Assembly: GCA_938036405.1 (NCBI GenBank)
Contig: CALHPT010000373.1
Span: forward strand, 1-10,901
Direction: 5' to 3'
DNA: 10,901 bases
Origin: an uncultured Tannerella sp.
Lineage (GTDB): Bacteria; Bacteroidota; Bacteroidia; Bacteroidales; Tannerellaceae
Shown one piece after another: positions 1-6,459 of the stretch. The notes under the pieces were generated by a model that had not been told where the DNA came from, did not search any database, and saw only the letters and a list, made by a program, of their open reading frames with translations. The stretch's first letter is position 1; each line of letters opens with the position of its first letter. Position numbers and translations under genes: made by a program.

Positions 1-7
1 TCATGTG

Positions 8-98
8 ATTGTACGGTACAATGGGCCGAAAAAGTTTTTTTCAAGCGATTGTACGATACAATGGGCCGAAAGGGTTTCTCGCGATTGTACGATACAAT
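8..98. repeat. Three tandem copies of a 15-bp palindrome
   Basis: The palindrome ATTGTAC-G-GTACAAT occurs at 8-22, and the near-identical ATTGTA-CGA-TACAAT at 48-62 and 84-98. The starts are 40 and 36 bases apart. The first two copies share a longer unit that continues into GGGCCGAAA and a T-rich stretch, so this is a short degenerate tandem repeat of about 36-40 bp. The array may continue left of the window. Such palindromes are typical of sites for dimeric DNA-binding proteins, but they could also be part of a dispersed repeat family. The repeat is seen directly; a regulatory role is inference. Confidence 0.7.
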
Positions 99-152
99 CT
101 TACAAGAGGATGTACGCGCATACTTACTTATATGTATAGGTAGCGACGCAGC

Positions 153-185
153 GGGAGGAAGGGGGGGAGGAAAAAGGGGGAGGGG
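153..185 (+). other. G-rich purine tract with G-quadruplex potential
   Basis: The plus strand has G runs at 153-155, 161-167, 176-180 and 182-185, separated only by short A/G spacers. This fits the general pattern of four runs of at least three G needed for a quadruplex. The minus strand is a matching pyrimidine tract lying just beyond the terminator-like hairpin at 187-235. No function can be read from the sequence. Confidence 0.45.
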
Positions 186-186
186 T

Positions 187-235
187 AGGTATAAAAATAT
201 AGGAATCGACGGTAAATCACTTACGGTCGATTCCT
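187..235 (-). terminator. Intrinsic terminator, minus strand
   Basis: Bases 201-210 pair perfectly with 226-235 (10 bp). After one G/G mismatch, 212-215 pair with 221-224, leaving a five-base loop. Read on the minus strand, the stem is followed at once by ATATTTTTATA, the U-rich tail of a rho-independent terminator. The plus strand has no such tail, so the terminator points left. It would end a transcript from the promoter at 298-328 and could also stop read-through from feoAB, which ends 175 bases upstream. Confidence 0.6.
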
Positions 236-291
236 GAAAAGAAATTTATTTGACTTACGTGGTTTTTTTATCCATGTCTAACTAAAAATTC
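190..291 (-). ncRNA. Putative ~100-nt small RNA or short leader transcript
   Basis: A minus-strand promoter (298-328) and an intrinsic terminator (187-235) bracket about 100 bases with no substantial ORF. The only reading frame is a six-codon one, MDKKTT, from 275 down to a TAA at 255-257. It might be a leader peptide or chance. The transcript would start near 291, begin with an AU-rich segment, and end in the 14-bp hairpin. The arrangement suits a small trans-acting RNA, or an attenuated leader for a gene left of the window. This is inferred from the signals; no known RNA family was recognised. Confidence 0.35.
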
Positions 292-297
292 ACAGCG

Positions 298-328
298 CAA
301 AGGTACGGGTGCTGAGCAGGCGGCGAAA
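298..328 (-). promoter_or_regulatory. Bacteroidetes-type promoter, minus strand
   Basis: On the minus strand TACCTTTG (305 to 298) matches the -7 consensus TAnnTTTG. Exactly 19 bases upstream is TTTC (328 to 325), one mismatch from the -33 element TTTG. It lies downstream of the feoAB stop codon and points left, so it does not serve feoAB. The predicted start of transcription is near 291. Confidence 0.55.
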
Positions 329-339
329 TCCCTAATTGT

Positions 340-360
340 GGGTAAATTACTGTCTTACCC
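340..360. other. Small hairpin downstream of feoAB
   Basis: GGGTAA at 340-345 pairs with TTACCC at 355-360 around a nine-base loop. It lies between the feoAB stop codon and the small RNA promoter. No T-run follows on the minus strand, so it is not a standard terminator. It may protect the 3' end of the feoAB transcript or be chance. Confidence 0.25.
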
Positions 361-409
361 TTCGCTATTAGTGGTTAGACGAGCCGTTTTGAGGGCAAAA
401 AGAACAGCC

Positions 410-2794
410 TCAGGCACTCAAAAACAGCCCCGCGAGGTGGTAGACTCCGTACGACATCAGCCACGCCACACCCGTATTATAAAGGATGGAGAAGGCTACC
501 CACTTGCGACTACCGGTCTCGTTGCCGATGGCGGCCAGCGAAGCGATGCAGGGGCAGTAGAGGAGAATGAAGATCAGGAAGGCCAGGGCTGAACGCTGCG
601 TAAAGTCGCCCGAGGCGGCCAGGGTGCCGGAGAGCGAGGCCTCGTCCGCGTTGCTGTAGAGCACACCGAGCGTGCTGACGATTACCTCCTTCGCGGCGGC
701 ACCTGAGAGGAGCGCCACGGTAGCCTTCCAGTTGAAGTCCATCGGCGCTACGAGGGGTTGGCAGAACTTGCCGATGCGACCTAGGAAAGAATTCTCGTAT
801 TGCATTTCGGACAGTGCCACAGGGTCGAGCGTGGTGTCGGTGGGCACCTCGGTGCGGGGGTAATAACTCAGGAACCAGATGATGATGGAGATGACGAGGA
901 TCACGCCGCCGATCTTGCGCATGTACTGCTCGCCTTTGTCCCACATGTGTTTCAGCGTAGCGCGGACGGTGGGCATGCGGTAGGGGGGGAGCTCCATCAC
1001 GAAGGGCGTCTCGTCGGCTTTGAAGACGCCGCGGCGCAGGAGCACTGCGGTGAGGGCGGCCATGAGGATACCGAAGGCGTAGAGCGAGATGAGCACCGTG
1101 CCAGCGGTGGCGGAGAAGAAGGTGCCGACGAGCAGAATGTAGACCGGCAGGCGTGCGCTGCACGACATGAAGGGGTCGATCAAGATCGTGATCAGTCGGC
1201 TGCTGTGGCTCTCGATCGTGCGCGTGGCCATGATGGCGGGCACGTTGCAGCCGAAGCCCATGAGCATGGGGATAAACGACTTGCCGTGCAGGCCGATGCG
1301 GTGCATGATGCGGTCCATGATGAAGGCCGCGCGGGCCATGTAGCCCGAGTCTTCCATGAGCGAGATGAAGAGGTAAAGCAGCAAGATGTTAGGCAAGAAG
1401 ACGGTCACGCTGCCCACACCGCCGATGACGCCGTCGGCCAGCAAATCGCGCAGCGGCCCCTCGGACATGTGTGTGCGGAGCAGTTCGCCGAACCAACCGA
1501 AGGCGGCCTCGATCCAGTCTTGCGGATACTTGCCGAGCCAGAAGGTGGTGGAGAAGGTGAGCCACATGAGGAAGATGAAGATGGGGAAGCCGAGCCACTT
1601 ATGGGCCACGATGCGGTCGATGCGGTCGGTGGCACGGTTGAGGTCGACGGTGCCGGGGGTGTAGACCTTGCGGAGGGCGCCGGCGATGTAGCCGTATTTG
1701 CGGTCGATGACGGCGGCCTCCGTTTGTTCGGCCAGCAGTCGGTGGATCTTCTCCGCGCCCCGTTCGGCCGCCGCCTTCCACTCCGGGTAAGCCGCACAGC
1801 TGCGCAGGGTACGCTGCGCCTCGGTGTCGCCCTCAAGGAGCTTCAGCGCCCAGTAGCGCGGCGGGAACTGGCGGGGCAGGTCGTCGCTCTGCTGCATGAG
1901 GCGGGTGACGATGGCCAGTTCGGGCTCGATCGTGGTGCCGTAGTTGATGTTCACCTGTCGCGCCACGCTGTTGCGGCCCTCGAAGAGGTCGATGATCGTG
2001 TCGAGCAACGTGTCGATGCCATCGCCCGTGCGGGCCACGGTGGGCACCATCGGTATGCCGATCATGCCGCCCAACTTCTCGTGGTTGAGCGTGGCGCCGC
2101 TCGCTTCCAGCTCGTCGTACATGTTGAGCGCGATGACGGTCGGCTGGCTGAGGTCGATCAGTTCGGTGGTGAGGTAGAGGTTGCGCTCGAGGTTGGAGGC
2201 TACGACGACGTTCAGGATCACATCCGGCCGGCGGTCGAGGATATGCTGACGCACGTACCGCTCCTCGGGCGAATAGGCCGAGAGGGAGTAGGTGCCCGGC
2301 AGGTCGGTGATGTTGAAGCGGTAGCCTTTGTAGGTGACATGCCCCGTTTTGGCGGCCACGGTGACGCCGCTATAGTTGCCCACATGCTCGCGCCCACCGG
2401 AGATGACGTTGAAGAGCGACGTCTTGCCGCTGTTGGGGTTGCCCACGAGGGCCACGTTGATTTCGTTCTTGCGTGGTGCGGGCTGTGTGTCGGCCGACGG
2501 CCGACGGTTCGTCGGGTCGTTCGCGTTCGGTGCCTCCTCCGGGCCGTCCGGCAGGGGCTGGTTGGCTTCGTCTTCGGGCAGCACTTCGATCATGGCTGCC
2601 TCGCTGCGTCGGAGGGAGACCTCATAGCCCATGACGCCGTATTTGACGGGGTCGTTCAGCGGGGAATTGAGCATCGACGTGACCTTCTGTCCGCGTACAA
2701 AGCCCATCTCTATAATGCGTCGGCGGAAGGCTCCGTGCCCCGACACACGCACAATGACGGCCGAGTCGCCGTTCTGTAAGTCCGATAAATTCAT
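410..2794 (-). CDS. feoAB: FeoA-FeoB fusion, ferrous iron transporter
   Basis: Imports Fe(II) across the inner membrane. Residues 1-75 form a FeoA (SH3-like) domain, and about 76-110 is a Pro/Glu/Asn-rich linker. The FeoB G-domain starts near 112, with G1 GNPNSGKT (118-125), G3 DLPG (164-167) and G4 NMYD (224-227, where NMMD is more usual). The helical GDP-dissociation-inhibitor-like region follows. The membrane part, from about 400 to the end, holds the family's gate motifs: GFGCNVPA (513-520), PFMSCSARLP (541-550), AAAKEVIVSTLG (699-710) and YCPC (746-749). At 794 residues it is a complete FeoA plus FeoB. Such fusions are known in Bacteroides and Porphyromonas. The start is the ATG after AAGGATACAG, about 66 bases below a good promoter. 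It is transcribed alone. Porphyromonas FeoB paralogues differ in metal (iron or manganese), so the metal is inferred. No Fur box was recognised. Confidence 0.96.
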   Translation of the reverse strand: MNLSDLQNGDSAVIVRVSGHGAFRRRIIEMGFVRGQKVTSMLNSPLNDPVKYGVMGYEVSLRRSEAAMIEVLPEDEANQPLPDGPEEAPNANDPTNRRPSADTQPAPRKNEINVALVGNPNSGKTSLFNVISGGREHVGNYSGVTVAAKTGHVTYKGYRFNITDLPGTYSLSAYSPEERYVRQHILDRRPDVILNVVVASNLERNLYLTTELIDLSQPTVIALNMYDELEASGATLNHEKLGGMIGIPMVPTVARTGDGIDTLLDTIIDLFEGRNSVARQVNINYGTTIEPELAIVTRLMQQSDDLPRQFPPRYWALKLLEGDTEAQRTLRSCAAYPEWKAAAERGAEKIHRLLAEQTEAAVIDRKYGYIAGALRKVYTPGTVDLNRATDRIDRIVAHKWLGFPIFIFLMWLTFSTTFWLGKYPQDWIEAAFGWFGELLRTHMSEGPLRDLLADGVIGGVGSVTVFLPNILLLYLFISLMEDSGYMARAAFIMDRIMHRIGLHGKSFIPMLMGFGCNVPAIMATRTIESHSSRLITILIDPFMSCSARLPVYILLVGTFFSATAGTVLISLYAFGILMAALTAVLLRRGVFKADETPFVMELPPYRMPTVRATLKHMWDKGEQYMRKIGGVILVISIIIWFLSYYPRTEVPTDTTLDPVALSEMQYENSFLGRIGKFCQPLVAPMDFNWKATVALLSGAAAKEVIVSTLGVLYSNADEASLSGTLAASGDFTQRSALAFLIFILLYCPCIASLAAIGNETGSRKWVAFSILYNTGVAWLMSYGVYHLAGLFLSA

Positions 2795-2866
2795 CTGTAT
2801 CCTTGATTAGTAAAGAGGGACATTACGGAGCATGCACACTGCTACGCACTGTCCTTTTGGAGGGCG

Positions 2867-2897
2867 CAAAAATATTTCCGTGCCCTTCTTATACCAA
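2867..2897 (-). promoter_or_regulatory. Promoter of feoAB
   Basis: On the minus strand TATTTTTG (2874 to 2867) fits the Bacteroidetes -7 consensus. TTGG (2897 to 2894) lies 19 bases upstream as a near-match to TTTG. Transcription would start near 2860, giving a 5' leader of about 65 bases before the feoAB start. The -33 element touches the first of two related palindromes (2899-2957), which are therefore candidate operators. Confidence 0.55.
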
Positions 2898-2898
2898 T

Positions 2899-2957
2899 CC
2901 CAAATAATCGGGGGCGTTTTATGATCATCCCCCCCACATATCCCCAATAATTGGGGG
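2899..2957. repeat. Two related palindromes upstream of feoAB
   Basis: A 15-bp perfect palindrome, CCCCAAT-A-ATTGGGG, lies at 2942-2956. A diverged copy, CCCAAATAATCGGGG, lies at 2899-2913. They start 43 bases apart, close to the 42-bp period of the array that follows, so they may be decayed outer copies of it. Their position at the feoAB -33 element would also suit regulator binding. The sequence does not decide between these readings. Confidence 0.45.
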
Positions 2958-2996
2958 TGTCGGGGGACGTCTGCCCAATTGGCGAAGAGGAGACAG

Positions 2997-3335
2997 GGCG
3001 TTATCCTGAAATTACACCTCATCCCTTCAGGGGATAGGGGCGTTATCCTGCAATTACACCTCACCCCTTGAGGAGATAGGGGCGTTATCCTGAAATTACA
3101 CCTCATCCCCTCAGGGGATAGGGGTGTTATCCTGAAATTACGGTCTATCCCCTAAGGGGACGGGGGTGTCATCCTGAAAATAGCTCCTATCCCCTGAGGG
3201 GGTGGGGGTGTCATCCTGAAATTACGGTCTATCCCCTGAGGGGACGGGAGCGTCATCCTGAAATTACGCCCTATCCCCTGAGGGGACGGGGGCGTCATTC
3301 TGAAATTACGGTCTATCCCCTTGGGGGGACGAGAT
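2997..3335. repeat. Tandem array, eight copies of a 42-bp repeat
   Basis: The core T(T/C)ATCCTGAAATTAC begins at 3001, 3043, 3085, 3127, 3169, 3211, 3253 and 3295, exactly 42 bases apart each time; some copies carry one or two substitutions. Each unit also carries an inverted repeat of the form ATCCCCT-N-AGGGGAT, perfect in the third copy and decayed in the second. The left copies use TTATCCTG and CACCTCAT, while most right copies use TCATCCTG and GGTCTAT, with mixed types between, as expected from stepwise tandem duplication. The 42-bp unit is 14 codons, so short ORFs read through several copies (RNFRMTPPSPQGI-like), but stops interrupt them and no start or family supports a protein. The array begins 15 bases past the stop of the upstream membrane protein gene and ends about 100 bases before the feoAB promoter. 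It resembles the tandem-repeat cores of Porphyromonas MITE-like elements only in general form. Confidence 0.9.
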
Positions 3336-3349
3336 CTGGTATCCACCGA

Positions 3350-4246
3350 TCAGCCCTTCCGCCGCCACGAACGATAGATGATTACCCCCAGCAGCACGAT
3401 AAAAGCCACGAGGATGATCAGCATTTCGTTGCGATACTCCAGCGGGTGCACCCAGATCTCGTGCAGGATCTGCCAACGCATGATCACCTCCACGAAGGTC
3501 CAGAAGACGATCACCGTGGGGATGGCATAGCGGATGGCGTAGCCCCAGCTTGAGATGCGGATCAGGCGGCCGAACATGTAGACCGACGAGGCCAGGGCGC
3601 CGAAGGCCACGAGCGTCGTGACGGGGTGACGGTCGCCGAGGAAATGGTCGTCGTAGCAGAAGAGCAACACGAGGTAGCTGGTCCAGAGGATCAGGTTCAG
3701 CTCCATGAACGTGATCAGCGCCGTGTGGCGGGCCAGCGGCTTCAGCTCCACGCGCACCGTGCTCTGGCGGAAGAAGACGCGCTGCAGGTAGTTGAAGAAG
3801 TTGCACCCCGTGCGGACACTAAAGAGGTAGAGCAACATAAACATGGCCCAAAAGCCGAACGAGGAGGGCATGATGAGGTACTCCGGCTTGGTGACAATCT
3901 CGCCGGCCGCATTCCTGAGTGGCTCCACACCGAAGCGGTGGGCGTAATAGACGAAGAGGAACTCAATCCAGCCGGTCCAGAAGAGCAGTCCGCCGAAGAG
4001 GCCAAAGAGCGTCTGGCGTGTGTCGCCGCGAGCGAAGACGCCAGCCACGGTCACAATCAGCCCCACGGCGCCCATCGAAAAGGCAGCATAGTAGAGCGTT
4101 GGCGGTTTTAGGTAGTGCTCCATGAGGATCATCAGGGCATGCCCCAGGGGCATAGAGAAGAGTACGACGAGGAAAGCCATCGTGCCCATAAACACTGTCT
4201 TGCCGGTCACCTTCGGGCGGGCAGAAGTAGAGGTTGTAGAGGTCAT
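3350..4246 (-). CDS. Eight-helix membrane protein, function unknown
   Basis: The product has 298 residues and about eight hydrophobic helices, near 17-43, 50-72, 79-102, 128-144, 173-197, 209-228, 237-256 and 273-291. The longest soluble stretches are at about 103-127 and 145-172. The N-terminus is Ser/Thr-rich and short, with no cleavable signal, and the C-terminus is basic (YRSWRRKG). Polar residues within helices include His35, Glu95, Glu182 and Glu253. I do not recognise the family and saw no known transporter or enzyme motif. An upstream in-frame ATG at 4303 would precede the predicted promoter, so the ATG at 4246 is chosen. The gene is divergent from transketolase and is separated from feoAB by the repeat array, so it is probably transcribed alone. 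Confidence 0.85.
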   Translation of the reverse strand: MTSTTSTSARPKVTGKTVFMGTMAFLVVLFSMPLGHALMILMEHYLKPPTLYYAAFSMGAVGLIVTVAGVFARGDTRQTLFGLFGGLLFWTGWIEFLFVYYAHRFGVEPLRNAAGEIVTKPEYLIMPSSFGFWAMFMLLYLFSVRTGCNFFNYLQRVFFRQSTVRVELKPLARHTALITFMELNLILWTSYLVLLFCYDDHFLGDRHPVTTLVAFGALASSVYMFGRLIRISSWGYAIRYAIPTVIVFWTFVEVIMRWQILHEIWVHPLEYRNEMLIILVAFIVLLGVIIYRSWRRKG

Positions 4247-4279
4247 TAGTGTAAAATTTGAAGTGTAGAATGATGGCCG

Positions 4280-4310
4280 CAAAAGTAGCCCTGACCTTGG
4301 CACCGGCTAA
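4280..4310 (-). promoter_or_regulatory. Promoter of the membrane protein gene
   Basis: TACTTTTG on the minus strand (4287 to 4280) fits the -7 consensus. The -33 region is weak: TTAG lies 19 bases upstream, or TTTA 20. Transcription would start near 4273, about 27 bases before the chosen start codon. It is back to back with the transketolase promoter, and their -33 regions nearly coincide. Confidence 0.45.
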
Positions 4311-4326
4311 ATCAGACGGGGCGCTG

Positions 4327-4334
4327 TACCTTTG
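4327..4334 (+). promoter_or_regulatory. -7 element of the transketolase promoter
   Basis: TACCTTTG is an exact match to the Bacteroidetes -7 consensus TAnnTTTG and is followed by C, as is common. No good TTTG lies 19 bases upstream; the nearest, TTGG at 4297-4300, is 26 bases away. Transcription would start near 4341 and give a leader of about 88 bases. Confidence 0.5.
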
Positions 4335-4344
4335 CCCGCACAGA

Positions 4345-4401
4345 GGGGGCAGCCCGAGTAAGGGCGCCCCCACTACTTGTGACTACCGCGCCGTCAGGCG
4401 C
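4345..4401 (+). promoter_or_regulatory. Two-hairpin 5' leader of transketolase
   Basis: GGGGGC (4345-4350) pairs with GCCCCC (4366-4371), and GCCC (4352-4355) with GGGC (4362-4365). This gives a 10-bp GC stem with a single bulged A and the loop GAGTAA. A second hairpin, GCGCC-GTCA-GGCGC, lies at 4388-4401. The direct repeats ACTACTT (4372, 4415) and TGACTAC (4380, 4403) interleave with them. Neither hairpin has a U-tail, so they are not simple terminators. They may stabilise the mRNA or control translation. No known riboswitch was recognised. Confidence 0.45.
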
Positions 4402-4428
4402 ATGACTACTCCTAACTACTTATTATAT

Positions 4429-6459
4429 ATGAATACCGACAACATGAATCGTGCGGCGGACAACATCCGGATTCTGGCCGCATCGATGGTGGAAAAAGCC
4501 AAATCCGGACACCCCGGCGGTGCCATGGGCGGCGCTGACTTTGTCAACGTGCTCTTTGCCGAGTTCCTGAACTACAACCCCGAGCGGCCCGATTATCCCT
4601 ATCGCGACCGCTTCTTCCTCGATCCCGGACACATGTCGCCCATGCTCTACGGCGTGCTGGCGCTTACGGGACTCATGCCCGTAGCTGAGCTGGAGAACTT
4701 CCGCCAGTGGGGCAGCCTCACCCCCGGCCACCCCGAGCGCGACGTGCAGCACGGCATCGAGAACACCTCCGGCCCGCTGGGGCAGGGACATGCCATGGCC
4801 CTCGGCGCCGCCATCGCCGAACGCTTCATGGTGGCTCGCTTCGGCGAATGGATGGCCCACAAGACGTACGCCTACATCTCCGACGGCGGCATCGAGGAGG
4901 AAGTCTCGCAGGGCGTCGGCCGACTGGCTGGGCACCTCGGGCTGCACAACTTCATCATGTATTACGACGCGAACAACATCCAGCTCTCCACCAAGGTCGA
5001 CGAGGTCAACACCGAGGATGTGGCCGCCAAATACCGCGCTTGGGACTGGAACGTGATCACCATCGACGGACACTCCGTCGAAGACATCCGCCGTGCCCTG
5101 CGTGAGGCTCATGCCGAGACGGAGCGCCCCACGCTCATCATCGGCAAGACGATCATGGGCCGTGGCGCCGTCGACGCCGAAGGTCGCAGCTACGAGGATC
5201 TTGTCTCCACACACGGCCAACCGCTCTCTGCGGCTGGTGCCGATATGGACGCCACGATCCGCCACCTCGGCGGTGACCCGGCGCACCCCTTCGCCATCTT
5301 CCCCGAGTCGACCGAGCTCTATGGCCGTCGGCGCACAGAGCTCCTGGCCTGGTACGGCGCTCGCATGGAGCAGGAGGAGCGTTTCCGCCGCGAACAGCCC
5401 GAGCTGGCCGCTAAGCTCGACCGCTTCCTCAGCGGCAACATGCCCGAGATCGACTACGCCGCCGTGGAGATGAAGCGCGACACAGCTACCCGCGCCGCCT
5501 CAGCCTCCATGTTGGCGCTCTACGCTAAGCAGGTGGAGAACATGGTCGTCTCCTCCGCCGACCTCAGCAACTCGGACAAGACGGACGGCTTCCTCAAGCA
5601 CACGCACGCCTTCACCAAGGGCGACTTCACGGGGCAGTTCCTGCAAATGGGCGTCAGTGAGCTGACGATGGCTTGCGTGATGAACGGCATGGCGCTGCAC
5701 GGCGGCATCCTTCCCGTCTGCGGCACCTTCTTCGTCTTTTCGGACTACATGAAGCCGGCCGTCCGATTGGCCGCGCTCATGGAGCTGCACGTGGTCTATG
5801 TCTGGACGCACGACTCCTTCCGCGTCGGTGAGGATGGCCCCACACACCAGCCCATCGAACACGAGGCCCAGATCCGCCTCATGGAGCATTTGCGTAACCA
5901 CAGCGGCCACCGCTCCATGCTCGTCCTCCGTCCCGCCGACGCCGACGAGACGGTCTACGCCTGGAAGATGGCGCTCGAGAGTTACCGTCCCACGGCGCTG
6001 TTGCTCTCGCGTCAGAACATCGCCTCGCTGCCTGCCGCTTCGGGCGACCGTCGCGCGGAGGCCCGTCGCATTGAGCAGGGCGGCTACGTGGTGATGGACA
6101 CAGAGGGCACGCCGGACATCGTCTTGGTAGCTTCCGGGTCGGAGGTCTCTACGCTCGTCGAAGGCGCCGAACGGTTGGCTGCCGATGGCATCCGTGCCCG
6201 CGTCGTGTCGGTGCCGTCCGAAGGCCTTTTCCGCGATCAGGATGCGGACTATCAGCAGAGCGTATTGCCTGCCGGTGTACGTCGCTTCGGCCTCACATCC
6301 GGCCTACCCGTGGCGTTAGAGGGACTCGTTGGCGAGGGAGGCTTGGTGCACGGCCTGTCGTCGTTCGGTTATTCGGCGCCGTACAAGGTGCTCGATCGCA
6401 AGTTCGGGTTCACCGGTGAGCGCGTCAGTGAGTTGGTCAAAAAGTTCTTGGGGAAATGA
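4429..6459 (+). CDS. tkt: Transketolase
   Basis: A thiamine diphosphate enzyme that moves two-carbon ketol units between sugar phosphates in the non-oxidative pentose phosphate pathway. The 676 residues match the family length. Visible residues: His28 (SGHPGG), His68 (PGHMS), GPLGQG (115-120), Asp152 and Asn182 of the cofactor and metal site, His262 (THG), catalytic Glu411, Asp469 and His473 (GEDGPTHQP), and the phosphate-binding Arg528 (SRQN). The usual GDG at the start of the cofactor motif reads SDG here, with the metal-binding Asp kept. The ATG at 4429 is chosen because the family pattern begins soon after it. An in-frame ATG at 4402 is possible, and the one at 4258 precedes the promoter. 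The stop codon overlaps the rpiB start. Confidence 0.97.
   Translation: MNTDNMNRAADNIRILAASMVEKAKSGHPGGAMGGADFVNVLFAEFLNYNPERPDYPYRDRFFLDPGHMSPMLYGVLALTGLMPVAELENFRQWGSLTPGHPERDVQHGIENTSGPLGQGHAMALGAAIAERFMVARFGEWMAHKTYAYISDGGIEEEVSQGVGRLAGHLGLHNFIMYYDANNIQLSTKVDEVNTEDVAAKYRAWDWNVITIDGHSVEDIRRALREAHAETERPTLIIGKTIMGRGAVDAEGRSYEDLVSTHGQPLSAAGADMDATIRHLGGDPAHPFAIFPESTELYGRRRTELLAWYGARMEQEERFRREQPELAAKLDRFLSGNMPEIDYAAVEMKRDTATRAASASMLALYAKQVENMVVSSADLSNSDKTDGFLKHTHAFTKGDFTGQFLQMGVSELTMACVMNGMALHGGILPVCGTFFVFSDYMKPAVRLAALMELHVVYVWTHDSFRVGEDGPTHQPIEHEAQIRLMEHLRNHSGHRSMLVLRPADADETVYAWKMALESYRPTALLLSRQNIASLPAASGDRRAEARRIEQGGYVVMDTEGTPDIVLVASGSEVSTLVEGAERLAADGIRARVVSVPSEGLFRDQDADYQQSVLPAGVRRFGLTSGLPVALEGLVGEGGLVHGLSSFGYSAPYKVLDRKFGFTGERVSELVKKFLGK

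Noticed and set aside
49..237. Plus-strand 62-codon ORF at the left edge
   Set aside because: It reads through two palindromes, the G-rich tract and the terminator hairpin, giving a Gly/Arg-rich peptide with no support.
800..2779. Plus-strand 659-codon ORF opposite feoAB
   Set aside because: It is the mirror of feoAB. Its product is His-, Asp-, Val- and Gly-rich without domains, as expected from the antisense of a GC-rich gene; feoAB has all family motifs.
2997..3335. CRISPR array
   Set aside because: The whole 42-bp unit is repeated with drift. There are no unique spacers and no cas genes in the window.
2807..3346. Minus-strand ORFs of 99 and 64 codons through the 42-bp repeats
   Set aside because: They arise because the repeat length is a multiple of three. 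A stop separates them, one overlaps the feoAB promoter, and the peptides simply repeat the unit.
4258..4428. Upstream N-terminal extension of transketolase
   Set aside because: The extension covers the promoter and leader hairpins and has no family similarity; the -7 element at 4327-4334 would be inside the gene.
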